64,000 nt of DNA from Monarcha castaneiventris obscurior (Eukaryota; Chordata; Aves; Passeriformes; Monarchidae), in NCBI GenBank assembly GCA_026261815.1, contig JAMPIT010000258.1, forward strand, positions 14,189,501-14,253,500, written 5' to 3'. The notes below the pieces were generated by a model, which ran no database searches, was not told the DNA's origin, and saw nothing but the letters and a program-made list of their open reading frames with translations. Positions 35,785 through 46,011 of this stretch are shown in pieces. A program made the translations under genes and the position numbers. Within the stretch, counting starts at the first letter, position 1, and each line of letters opens with the position of its first letter.

Positions 35785-36480
35785 GGCTCGGTCCCTAGGG
35801 GCTCAGTTCCCAGGGGTGGCTGCGGGTCCCCAGCCGGAGCCAGGATCGGGCGGGGCCCGGCGCTGACCGCGAACCCTTTCTGCGGGGACGGTGCAAGGGC
35901 TGCGCTCACCGCGAGGGCTGGGCGGAGTGCTGAGCTGGAAATTATGTCGTTTTGTTTGTCTGAACACCAGGTTTTTTCACATAGTTGTGAAAAATTTGTA
36001 CATCAGTCACGCAGCGTTAAAAAGAAAACAAAAAGGGTTTCGGTATCTGAAGGGTGGGGCTTTTTTAAAGAAGAATACCATGAACATTCTAAATAGTCAA
36101 AATATTTTTTTGCTCCAAAACATAACTTGTCAACTCATTTTGCTGCCCAAAGAACTCGAGAGCAGTTTCCGGCAGCTCCCGGGAGCCCTTGCCGCGCTGT
36201 CCATGGCCGTGGCTGCTGTCGAAGCGATTCCCAGGCTGGCTGTGCCGGCCCGGGCAGCACCCGGGGTGTGCTCCCTGCTCCGTGGGCAGGGACAGCTAAC
36301 GCAGCTCCACTTCTCCTTTTAGAGCCACTCGCGGCTCGCCCTGCGCGGCCGGGAAGCCAAAATGCCTGCGGGATCTGCACGGGGCCTCCCTGCTTTGCTC
36401 TTACTTCTCTCCTCCGTGCCCCTGTGGGCCGCTGAGATTTCCTGCAGGAATGAAGACGGGGAGGCGGTGGATTGGTGAGT
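35785..36480. promoter_or_regulatory. CpG-rich divergent promoter of UOX and DNASE2B
   Basis: GC-rich blocks at about 35,785-35,930 and 36,150-36,480 lie between the UOX start (minus) and the DNASE2B start (plus). A minus-strand donor GCG|GTGAGC (exon end 35910) could close a non-coding UOX first exon. DNASE2B coding exon 1 sits inside the right-hand block. Another GC-rich stretch follows at 36,760-37,030 in DNASE2B intron 1. Confidence 0.55.
36362..36474 (+). CDS. DNASE2B: DNASE2B coding exon 1 (signal peptide)
   Basis: The start is ATG at 36362 with A at -3. It encodes MPAGSARGLPALLLLLSSVP, then LWAAEISCRNEDGEAVDW with the Trp codon split (TG|G). The donor is GTGAGT. ISCRNE.G.AVDW is the mature N-terminal signature of DNase II beta. 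Confidence 0.95.
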
Positions 36481-39400
36481 AAATAGCGTGCAGGGGAGAA
36501 AGGCTGGGTGAGTAAATCCAAACACTGAGATTAAACCGCGGGAAGTGGGTGGGTCACCGAGAAGCGATGCGAGGCCATCGCTGTTCAGCCCCGTTTGCCT
36601 GTGAGTAGTGGCTGAACTCTGCATTAGAAAAACCTAGCATAAGTTATTGAAATCTGATTTCATTTCCCTGGACCAACCACCGTGCTGCATTATGACTAAC
36701 TGCAGAATAATCACCGTTTTACACGGCGTTCCTGTCTCATGATCAAAGGGAGCATAACCTGCGTTGGGATGCCAAGGCTGCGCTGGCAGCGGCAGCCCCG
36801 GGGGCACCGGCCGGGCCCGGGAAGCACCGAGCAGGGAAGCGCCTGCATCTCCCCTCTGCCCGGTACCGAGCAGCGGCGTGGGGGCCGCGCCCGCTGCTCC
36901 GGCACTGAGCGGCAGCGGAGGCTGAGCCGCCCCAGGGCCACAGCGTGCCCAAGCTGTGCCCTGTGACCGGAGCAGAGGTCGCTCCCTGCCCGGAGTTGCC
37001 GTCACGGTACCGCCAGTGCCATCCCACTGCCAGCAGCGAGCCCAGCTTTGGGTATTAAATGATTAATTGGTTAATGCGCTTTCAAGATGAAAAGATGCAA
37101 AGTACAATTGCATAATATAACAAGTGAAATGAGGGCTCTTTAAAAAGAGCCCATAAGCTTCCTGAAGATGAATATCAACCAATTTCAAAAGAAAAATGTT
37201 TTTCTTATGAACAATGATTAGTTTGGATACAAGTGCTAGAGAAGTAGGCCCATCCCTTCCCTTGCACACAGAGCTAACTGCAGGGAAGGCAGGTGCTCCT
37301 CACACCACAGGCAGGAGCACAAAGCTGGCTTTGCTCCCTGTTGGCATAGCATCAAATGTGTGAGGGTCTAATCCATCCCTGTGACCTGGCAGCTTTGCCA
37401 AGGCCCTTCTGGATAATGTAATTTTTTCAGGAATCAGACTCTTAGTTGGTGCAGCTACCCAGCAACTTAAAGGTATGAGATATTTAATTTCTCCCTAAAA
37501 AAAGCAACAAAACCAGACCTATATATATACAAACTATCTATTTTTAAATGAAGACAATATTGAAAGTTTTTGAGAAATTCTTTGAAAGCTAAGAGTAATT
37601 CACCTGTGCCTCCATGTGAATGCCAGTGACATGGGGCCTGTTCGAGGAGGGAACTTGGGGGTCTGCACAGGTAAATCCATGTTCCCTTTCACAAATTTAG
37701 CAGGTTGGACAGGGGGATTTCCTTTTCGATGTGCCCTGATCAAAAGAAGAGAAACTTGCCTGTCTGCCGGGGTCATCCTAGTTTATTGAGAAGAGTCAGC
37801 CTTTGGATTCTGGATTTGGTTGCTATGAAGCTGACAGGAGAAGCAGAACTGAAACTGCTGAGAACAGCCTCCTCTTAAACAAAACATGTCAATGCCCTTT
37901 CAAACAAACAGCACAAGTGTTATTTTCAGTTAGCAAGAGCTTTATGTGAGTTCCTACTATGCAGTGGTTTCATCGTGCAGTATCCCATAATTACTCAGTA
38001 TTCACACACCCTTTCATTTGTCACTGAACCGGAGGAATCGCTTGATCTGACCTGATCCCATCTGTGCTCCCCAGCTGGGCTGGCAGCTCCTCCCCACGTG
38101 CAGTGTCTGGGCGGGCAAGAGGCTCACCCATGTTTTCATTCCGCTCAGGATGTCATCCCACCATCCTTACTGCACCTCCCACAGGGGCTACCAGAGCAAA
38201 TGGCCAAAGGATCGGCTCTCTGAGGAGGGCAGAGTCTTTCCTTTATTCATCTAAACTCCCTGTATTCTGTGGGAAGCCTTCCCTGCAAATAGAAGCCAAA
38301 ATGTGCTTTCTGAGAAATGCTGAGTCAAGGACGGAAGCCACCATGCACATTGTTCGTTTGGGCTTTTTTTATGGGGGCCGGGGGGAGGGGAAGAAGTAAA
38401 GATGTGATTCTTTGTTGTAAGTTGGTGTTCAGTCACAAGCAAACAATGTGACAATGCTAATCGGGTCTAAGAGGATTTGCATTTCCTTGGTTCTCAGGAA
38501 AATGCTCCCACAAATGCCTAAGCTCATGAGAAATTTACTGTGCACAAATAGCAGTAAAGATTTTATACAGCTTTAATTGGTAATACACTCAGCTGGCTTT
38601 CTGGAAAGAGCCAAAACATGTATCCACTGGGAATTGGCAGGCAATTTCCTGATAGCTCAATGACTAGCATTTCGTAAGCATACCTGCTAAGGTGGATTTG
38701 TCAGATGCAAGGCTGTAAACGCTTCCAGAGCATAAATCATTCAGTACATTTCAAAGCAGTTTGGAAAGGCTTAATCTACTAATTCCTGGATCAGCTCTTA
38801 CTACTGTAACTACTGCTGTTCCTCTCTTTTCCAAATCTTCATTTCAAATCTTTATTTCAAATAAAAGGATTGTTGTGACTCCTGGTACATGTATAGGCAC
38901 AGACCACTCTCCCCAGCCTAGTTATATAAATAATTTTATTCTCTGTGATCTGTCATCAGAAATTATTTCTCCTGAGACACTTTAGGGAGATCAATCAGTC
39001 AGTGGCAATGCAGGTGGATTACCAGGACCACCACTGGTGTGTGTGTGTTTTTCTTCTGCCTGTACACGTACGTTTCCCATGGATTAATGGGAATGTTTTC
39101 CCAGTAGCAGAATGTTCTTCTGCGACTTCTTACCTGTGTTTGGAGATGTCTTTGGTGACCAACTTGAGCCTGTAAGTCAACTGGGAAAGGTTTACTCCTC
39201 CTCATATACTTGAGGGGTTAAGCACAGGCTGCATTTTTGTTAAAGAGTACAGATTGAAAATAATGCCACTCAGTCCTTACTGTTGACATTAATAGCAGAT
39301 TACTCAATTACAGCCCTCAGAGAAAGTGGCTGAGTTAATTATATTGTGATTAATCCCATGGACTTGTGCACTGGGAAAACTTGTTTACTTTATCAGGAGC

Positions 39401-42400
39401 CTTAGTGTGAACTGAGCCATTTACTGACAATATTGAGTACTTTACAATTTTGAAGAGATTTGTCTTCCTGGCTAAAGGTTTGAAAATTTCCAATCTGCAA
39501 CAGTTCATCGGAGTGCAAGTCTGTTATGAGAAGTAGGATTGGAACAACATTTTATCACATTGCTTTAAACTTATTTTGTGATGGTATTACATATAAACAT
39601 AATAGAGTGCATTTTTTAATTTCAATACTTAATTTTATCTATTTCATATAAAGCCATATTAAAAAAAAATATAAATTGTTTGACCTGGGGGAATGTTAGA
39701 CTGGGTTTGGTACCTGAGGTTCTTTACCAGAACCAGGAGCAATAGGGATTTCATGGACTCAACCAAGGCTACCACAAATTCTTTAGGGGCACCAACAGCA
39801 GTCTGGCCACAGCAAGGAGCACAGGAGTTTGGTGCTGAATCAGCCTCCCTTGCTTGCTGAGAAGCAGAACAAATTTGTCTGCAGCAGGGATTGCGCTGCC
39901 AAACTGCAGCTGGTTCCTGGGCTGGGTCATTGCTTTGAGTCTGGGATGTCCACACTGCTCCCCCTCCAGCCCAGGCATCCCTGGATTCACCCTTCTCTTC
40001 CTCAGGGAAGGAGGTACTGATTTATACATTCAAACAGGGTAGTGGTAAAAAACCAATTTATCTTCCCTGTTGCAGGTTTGCTCTTTACAAGTTGCCAAAA
40101 CATGCCAAAGGACAGATTCCCATGCTGGGACTGGAATACCTGTACATGGATGCCCTGGCTCCCCAGTGGCAGCTTGGTAAATACCTCATCAACATGACAC
40201 AGGGTGCTCTGGGACAGACACTGCAGCAGCTCTATGACACATATGAATCCAAGGCAAGTGACATTTTTTTTTTTTGGTGTGGTTACTTGATATTATATGC
40301 AGATGAAATGAAAGCAGCCAAAATAAGCACATAGAGGTAAGGCCAGGCCTGACCAATAGATCTACTGAAACACACAGAGGCGAGGAGCACCTTGACAGCT
40401 GGGCAGATTATTTGCAGTTTTGCCTACAATTAGGAATAATCCTCGAACTTCTAATTCCTAGTCAAGCTTTTCATATGATTAGAGTATTGTCCATCAAAAA
40501 AAGAGTGTTTGTACATTCTCCCTTTGGCTTCTTTTCTGCAATTCATGTTGGGCAACATCTGAAGTTGTGGATTCAAACCAGGGTCAATGGTAATTGTTAC
40601 AGACACTTGTCCTAAGCCTCCCTATATGCATGTGTTTCACACTCTGACTCAAATCAAATCTGGGTTTTGATCTTCCCTCTGAAATCACTGTGACTGCTCC
40701 AGCAGTGATACATTTCTTGTTGGCCTTCTTTTTTTGCTCCCACAGTCAGACACCTCACTTATATTTGTGTGAAGTGATTGTAAAATATCACAAGATCTGC
40801 CTATAATTACTTTTCCCATCTATGTAGTATTGTTGGGAGTCTGGGTGTGTCTTTGCATTTCTGCTGTGGGTTTGTGGTAGGGTAAAATTAATTTGTGTGT
40901 AGAAGAGACTCCCAGAAGTCACTCAAACATTGGCGGTCCAGAAAACTGTCCTATCCCAGGTCTCACTGTAGCTGTAATAAACTGTTTACAAACTCACAGT
41001 ACATTGGGAGGGGAGGCATGTCCCAACTCCTTTGAAGTTCTCTATTCAGGAGAAATAAGGTGCGGCTGTATGCAAATATTTTGCAAAAAAGCTTTAATTG
41101 CTTGCCCTTTTCTAAGAGCAGTTGTCATGTCTATTTTTACTCAGCAAGTATTTTTTATTGGATCTGATTGCTAAATCAGAGAGAGGCCCAAAAAACAGAG
41201 AAGGGAACTTCTTTGCAAGCAAGTGCCCACTAAACCCATGTAAACTGGCTTAGCAAGCATATTCAGCCCTTGGGAAAGGGCTACTGCAGTGACTGAGAGA
41301 ACTTCCACTTCATGTCAGCTGAGGCCCTAATGCTGAGTCTTCAGGTTTATTTTACTGTAGTAACTGTGGAGACTGTGTCAGCTGAACTGGGAGCAGGATT
41401 AGGCTTGTGATGTTCACACACAGGAATCCTGAATTCTTTCTTGTGTTCCCAGCAGATGTTTGCTTAAATGCCTTCCTTTTACTGAATGTCATGTTTCAGA
41501 AATGTGTGTTTCCCTGCAGAGGAACACCACTGCATATGCAATATACAATGATGAGATCCCTGAATCAGACTCCAAAGGGTGGAAATGTGGACACACCAAA
41601 GGTACAGGGAGAGTCCCAAACTACTATTTTCTGCTTTCTAAAGTTGTGGATAGCATCTGCTTTTCTGTCTGTTTATCTATCTGCATATCTAAAATTCCTG
41701 CCTAAAGCAAAACTGAAGAGTGATTTGCATGGTGTGTGTTTTTTGTATAGTTACCTATGCTGCAGCTTCTGTTTTGCTTTTGCTATGTCTGTGCTGTGTG
41801 AAGGATCTTGGGGCTTATGGACTCTTTGTTTCAAGAGCTGGAACTAATACAGGTCCTTCTAGTAAGTACAAACCACACCATCCCATGCCTGATGGCAAAG
41901 CAGTACAAGATGTGAAGGGAAAGATGCCTTCAACAGAAACCCCTCCAAACTTTCTGGACAAGAAACTGCTGCCAAGATCATGGAAATGCTATAGGATGCA
42001 GTTACAGAAAATCAAGACTTTAAATAAGTGTAAACTTCAGTGGAGGCCTAAATGTTCCCCTGAGGAAGCAGATGAGGTTTGCCCAGCCTGACGTGGAAAT
42101 GAGCACATTTTGCAAGGCTGTATTTTCAGGCTGCAGCAGTGAGACCAGCTCAGGAGAGAGGGTCACAACCACTAAATCATCAGAACTTTTAAAGACCAAC
42201 AGAGGAAGGGGATTTGAAAGGATTTTTTTCAAATGAAACATAATGATAGTTTGAGTTAGTCTATGCAGGAAAGAATTGATGCAATTTTAATACAATATTA
42301 GTGTCTCCTATGGTCTATTAATCTACTCTAGAACAGCTTACTATAGACATTAACACATTGAAATGTGGTGTCTGCAGCAGCAAAACCGAAGTAGGGCACA

Positions 42401-45258
42401 GCTCTGGCATCTCAGGGCTTTTCCCTCCTTAGTTCATTTGCAGTAACTTTTTTTTTTTACAGGATTTCTGCTCTTGGATAAATCACAAGGTTTCTGGGTG
42501 ATTCACAGTGTGCCCCTGTTCCCTCCCATCCCTGAGGATGGCTATGGATATCCGTCTACTGGGGAGTCCTTCGGACAGACAGCCATCTGTATAACCTTCA
42601 AATACGATCAGTTCACAGAAATAGGTATGAAAAGCTTCTCCCAAAGAACGCCTTTGTCCTACCACACCTCTCTGATTGCTTTCCTTGAGGTTTCACCTCA
42701 AAAATTCCTTGTTCTTGACTGGTTTTTGTCATATTGGGAAACCAAGTGGGGCCTGGAAAGAGCATTCTAGCCTTCAGTTATGTTTATTCAATGATTTCCT
42801 GTGTGAATGTGGGAAATTCACTCTTCCACTCTGGTTTAATCTCCCTCTGGGGACTATCAGGATAATAATAGTCACAAGTGCATATTAAGAGTAAACTCAG
42901 TCCATGCATACAAAATGCTTTGGAAATACAAAGTAGGATGATTAATCATTTTTAACAGTAATAGCTCATTCAGCAACAGTCATCTGCAGTTCTAAAAATG
43001 TAAGGCAACCACTGCTTGAGCTGGAGTAGTAGGCTTGATTCATCAGAAATATGAAGTATGGAATAAATACCACCTAGCATTTCCCAGGTATTTCTTTGCT
43101 GCAAAAATTACCAATACTAAATATATAAAAACCCCAAAAAACAATAAAATACGGCTGCAAGATTCAGAACTATCTGACAGTGATAACTGGTTCTGGAATC
43201 CTGGAAAGGGACTATCAAAAGACATCACAAGAAGTCATATTTGCATGTTCCTCAACTCTTTTCACACTGTTTTTTCACTCTTTTCTCAGTTACAAACCTC
43301 AGATCATATTAATGAAAGACACATGCCGTGCAAATTGCCAGGCTGGCCGCACCTCAGAGCTGTCTAACCCAGCTTCCTGTTTGTGGAAACACATCTGTGC
43401 ATGTGTTCAGCAAAAGAGGACCAAAAAATGAGATGCATACGCTAATGCTTTTCCTGCCTCATCCTCCCAGTTTCTGCTAATCTGTGGTTCAGGGATTTCC
43501 CGAGCCAGAAAGACTGGAATGTTTCTGATGGACTTGTCTTCCATGAACTCATCTAATGAGCCCATTTGTTCCCTTGCTCTTTATTCTGTCCATGGCAAGG
43601 ACTCCTACAGTTAAGCTGTACACTGTTTAGAAAAGTAGATTTCTTCTGCAGATTCAATCCAGATGCTGAAAGTCAAGTTCTGTTCTCCCTAAAACCAAAC
43701 TAGACCCTTTGGCAGCTCCTCTGTTTGCATTTGGCTTGGCAGCTGTAACTGGCTGGAAACTACTCCTGTAAATACAGACAGGTTTGGATTTGCACGTGAT
43801 GTCTGAGTGCCGTGTGGCTGCAGAGAGGCTTGAAGATGAGCATGGGTGGAAGTGGCCATGGACCAAGACCACCAGTTAACTGTTCTGCTAAAAAGAATGA
43901 GGTGTAAGTGGAAAGCCTGAGTGTAGTCTCCCAGCCAGTCTTTGTGCTGCAGGGCCAAAGAATACAAAGCAATACACAAATTCTTGGTTGCTAAAATAAG
44001 ATACTTTGACACTTAACTCATCCAGGAGATAGGCTGTGAAGATTAAGAAGGATTTACGTTTCCTGTCCAAAACAGAATTTTGCTCTCTTGATTGCTTTGC
44101 TTTAACCCATTTTAATTCTGCATGTGTTCATTTCTGTGGGTTTTTCTCAGACCAACAGATGCTGAGTTATAATCCAGGAATCTACAGCTGTTCCATCCCT
44201 GACATCTTTCAAGCTGATCTCCCAAATCTCCAGAAACTCTGTGCAAAGTCCAGGCTGCCCTCAGTCCCCTTGCACCGCCTCTCCAAGCTCCAGTCAGCTC
44301 ATGGGGAAACCTTTCTCCACTTTGCAAAGTCACACTTGTTCATAGATGGTAAGAGAACCTGTTGCTCTCTCTATAACACATTCTCAATTAATTCTTAAAA
44401 TATGAATTAATAAATTATTTTTAAATTCATATGTTCTCTGAGGGGAAAAAAAGTTCAGCTTCAGAAATAAATGTAACAGAGGGCAAGGCATGCGGTCCTA
44501 TCCTAATGTTCTCTCAGCCCCACAAAGCAAAAAGCTGCCTGGTCCATCCTAAGGTATTCAACAATTAGATTTTTCAGAAAATTTATGTTCCATTATTCAA
44601 AAGTAACGACAAAGAAGAAATATGGGGTTTGAATCATCTGGGGTTTTTTGTTACGAAGAAGACTTGCAATTTTTTTGTCCTTTCCCTTTTTGCCTGCTGA
44701 TTGTTTGTAACAGATTTTCTAGAACGCAAAAAAGTAGAAATGAACTTCTGAAAAAATCAAAATAAGGGGAGGGGACAAAATCCCCTCTGGCTGACTTCAT
44801 GCATTACAATGAAATGAGCACAATTTAGATTAAGCTTTTCGGTCTATTCTTAAATGAAGGAACATGAACCACTGATTCCCCACACACTGTGTTCTTCCAC
44901 AGATATCTATGTGGCCTGGATGGCTCAGGAACTGAAGACTGATTTGTTGGCTGAATCCTGGCAGCGTTCTGGAGAAAAACTTTACTCAAATTGCTCTCTT
45001 GACTACCACGTCTACAACATAAATGTAATAGGGCTGCCATTGAACTCCTCCTTTCATTCCATTAATGATCATTCCAAATGGGCTGTTTCAAGGAAATACA
45101 AAGATCAGTGGACTTGTATTGGGGACTTGAACCGTGCTGCCGAGCAAGCTTGGAGAAGTGGTGGGTTCATCTGTACCCAGAACGAACAGATCTACAAAGC
45201 CTTCAGGCATTTGATAATCCAGTATGAAAGCTGCACTTCTGCTCCTAGAGTGCTATAA
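36362..45258 (+). CDS. DNASE2B: DNASE2B, deoxyribonuclease II beta (DLAD)
   Basis: The coding exons are 36362-36474, 40076-40253, 41520-41601, 42463-42624, 44151-44348 and 44903-45258, joining in frame to 362 residues (361 in human). DNase II enzymes are divalent-cation-independent acid endonucleases of the phospholipase D-like fold. The beta form is known from mammalian salivary/lacrimal tissue and from lens fibre cells, where it degrades nuclear DNA. Residues 1-25 form a signal peptide (hydrophobic LPALLLLLSSVPLWA). The two HxK catalytic motifs are present: His122-Thr-Lys124 in CGHTKG and His301-Ser-Lys303 in NDHSKW. Conserved blocks GFWVIHSVPLFPPIP, FLHFAKS, WTCIGDLNR and SGGFICTQN are intact, as are many Cys. 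Possible N-glycosylation sites are Asn77, 99, 274 and 292. Intron 2 starts with GC rather than GT. The enzyme should be active. Confidence 0.97.
36475..40075 (+). other. DNASE2B intron 1
   Basis: This 3.6 kb intron has donor GTGAGT and acceptor CCTGTTGCAG. It contains a further GC-rich tract at 36,760-37,030, perhaps part of the promoter region. No nested gene is seen. Confidence 0.8.
40076..40253 (+). CDS. DNASE2B: DNASE2B coding exon 2, GC donor
   Basis: It encodes FALYKLPKHAKGQIPMLGLE, YLYMDALAPQ and onward to LYDTYESK. The exon ends AAG followed by GCAAGT. A GT five bases downstream would shift the frame against exon 3, so this is a GC-AG intron with an otherwise perfect AG|GCAAGT donor. 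Confidence 0.94.
41520..41601 (+). CDS. DNASE2B: DNASE2B coding exon 3 (first HxK motif)
   Basis: The acceptor is TTTCCCTGCAG and the donor AAAG|GTACAG. It encodes RNTTAYAIYNDEIPESDSKG and WKCGHTK. It carries the first HxK catalytic motif and an Asn-Thr-Thr glycosylation site. Confidence 0.95.
42463..42624 (+). CDS. DNASE2B: DNASE2B coding exon 4
   Basis: The acceptor is a T-run followed by ACAG and the donor ATAG|GTATGA. It encodes FLLLDKSQGFWVIHSVPLFP, PIPEDGYGYPSTGESFGQTA and onward to FKYDQFTEI. GFW.IHS.P.FPPIPE is a DNase II family signature. Confidence 0.96.
42797..42928 (+). mobile_element. MIR-type SINE fragment
   Basis: GTGTGAATGTGGGAAATTCAC, then TTTAATCTCCCTCTGGG, GGATAATAATAG and finally ATGCTTTGGAAA follow the MIR consensus in order (TGTGACCTTGGGCAAGTCAC, TTAACCTCTCTGGG, GGATAATAATAG, GCTTTGGAAA). 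It lies in DNASE2B intron 4, in plus orientation. MIRs are ancient amniote CORE-SINEs, so heavy divergence is expected. Confidence 0.65.
44151..44348 (+). CDS. DNASE2B: DNASE2B coding exon 5
   Basis: The acceptor is TTTTTCTCAG and the donor GATG|GTAAGA. It encodes DQQMLSYNPGIYSCSIPDIF and onward to LQSAHGETFLHFAKS and HLFID. YNP.IYSCSIP and LHFAKS are family signatures. Confidence 0.96.
44903..45258 (+). CDS. DNASE2B: DNASE2B last coding exon (second HxK motif)
   Basis: The acceptor is GTTCTTCCACAG. It has 117 codons plus TAA and encodes IYVAWMAQELKTDLLAESWQ, SNCSLDYHVYNI, NDHSKWAVS, WTCIGDLNRAAEQAWRSGGF and ICTQN. DHSKW is the second HxK motif. The C-terminus runs a few residues past the YESC that nearly ends the human protein (TSAPRVL here). 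Confidence 0.97.
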
Positions 45259-45500
45259 CAAACCATTCCTCCCAACCAGCACAGCCCTCGTTGCATGGAA
45301 AGTGTAGGAAATGTCTCCCTTGAACTGTATTTCCACTCTGGAAAGCAGCCCTGTGAGTTTCCAGACATGCTCTGCTGTCCCCTTGTTAGCTGTAGGAGCA
45401 GGTGGTGTGCAGGTGAAGGGAAGCTGTTTTCCTGTAGTGTGGGGCCCTCAGGGGGTGTGCTGGGCCCTGCTCTGCTCCCCTGGCTCCTCTCACCATCCCC
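45259..45500 (+). other. DNASE2B 3' UTR (start)
   Basis: Sequence after the TAA with no further exon. The 3' UTR may run to the AATAAA at 46006, which would place the pentanucleotide repeat inside the transcript. Confidence 0.4.
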
Positions 45501-45575
45501 GACGGGACGGGACGGGATGGGATGGGATGGGATGGGATGGGATGGGATGGGATGGGATGGGATGGGATGGGAGGG
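45501..45575 (+). repeat. (GGGAC)3-(GGGAT)11 pentanucleotide microsatellite
   Basis: Three GACGG units (45501-45515) are followed by eleven perfect GATGG units (45516-45570) and a GAGGG unit. Each period holds a run of three G, so the plus strand can form a G-quadruplex. It lies about 240 bases downstream of the DNASE2B stop. The open frames across it on both strands are repeat artefacts. Confidence 0.97.
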
Positions 45576-46005
45576 ACGCTGCTGCACGGGGCTGCACCAA
45601 AGCACATCTCTGTGAACACCCTGCACAGGCATCCCTGAGCAGCTTGGGAGTGGGGCTGGATGTGGGACAGCAGGGACAACAGAACCCTCTCTCATGAGCT
45701 GGGCTGTCAGGACTGGGCAGGTAGCAAGGCATAAGTACCCCCAAATACTTCAAAATTGCCCTGGATTTCTGGCACTGTTGAGATAAATCACAGTGTTTCT
45801 GCTCGGCTTGGGCTGACTCTCTAAAGGAGCTGAGAAAATTAGATCCAGACAGGGAGATGAGTAGATCTGTGCACAGGAAGGCCTGATTTTTACATGATTC
45901 ATTTTTAGAGAATTAATGAACTTTAAATCATCTTTAAATTATCTGTAACCAATAGCTTGGGAATATTTCTAGTGCTTTTATTCATGTTCAGCAATTTTAT
46001 AAACA

Positions 46006-46011
46006 AATAAA
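46006..46011 (+). terminator. candidate DNASE2B polyadenylation signal
   Basis: AATAAA lies in ACAAATAAACATG, about 750 bases after the stop codon. It is the first canonical hexamer I noticed downstream. No transcript evidence is available. Confidence 0.35.

Noticed and set aside
45192..45753. Frames encoding repeated SHPIP or GWDGM units
   Set aside because: They are translations of the (GGGAT)n microsatellite, not proteins.
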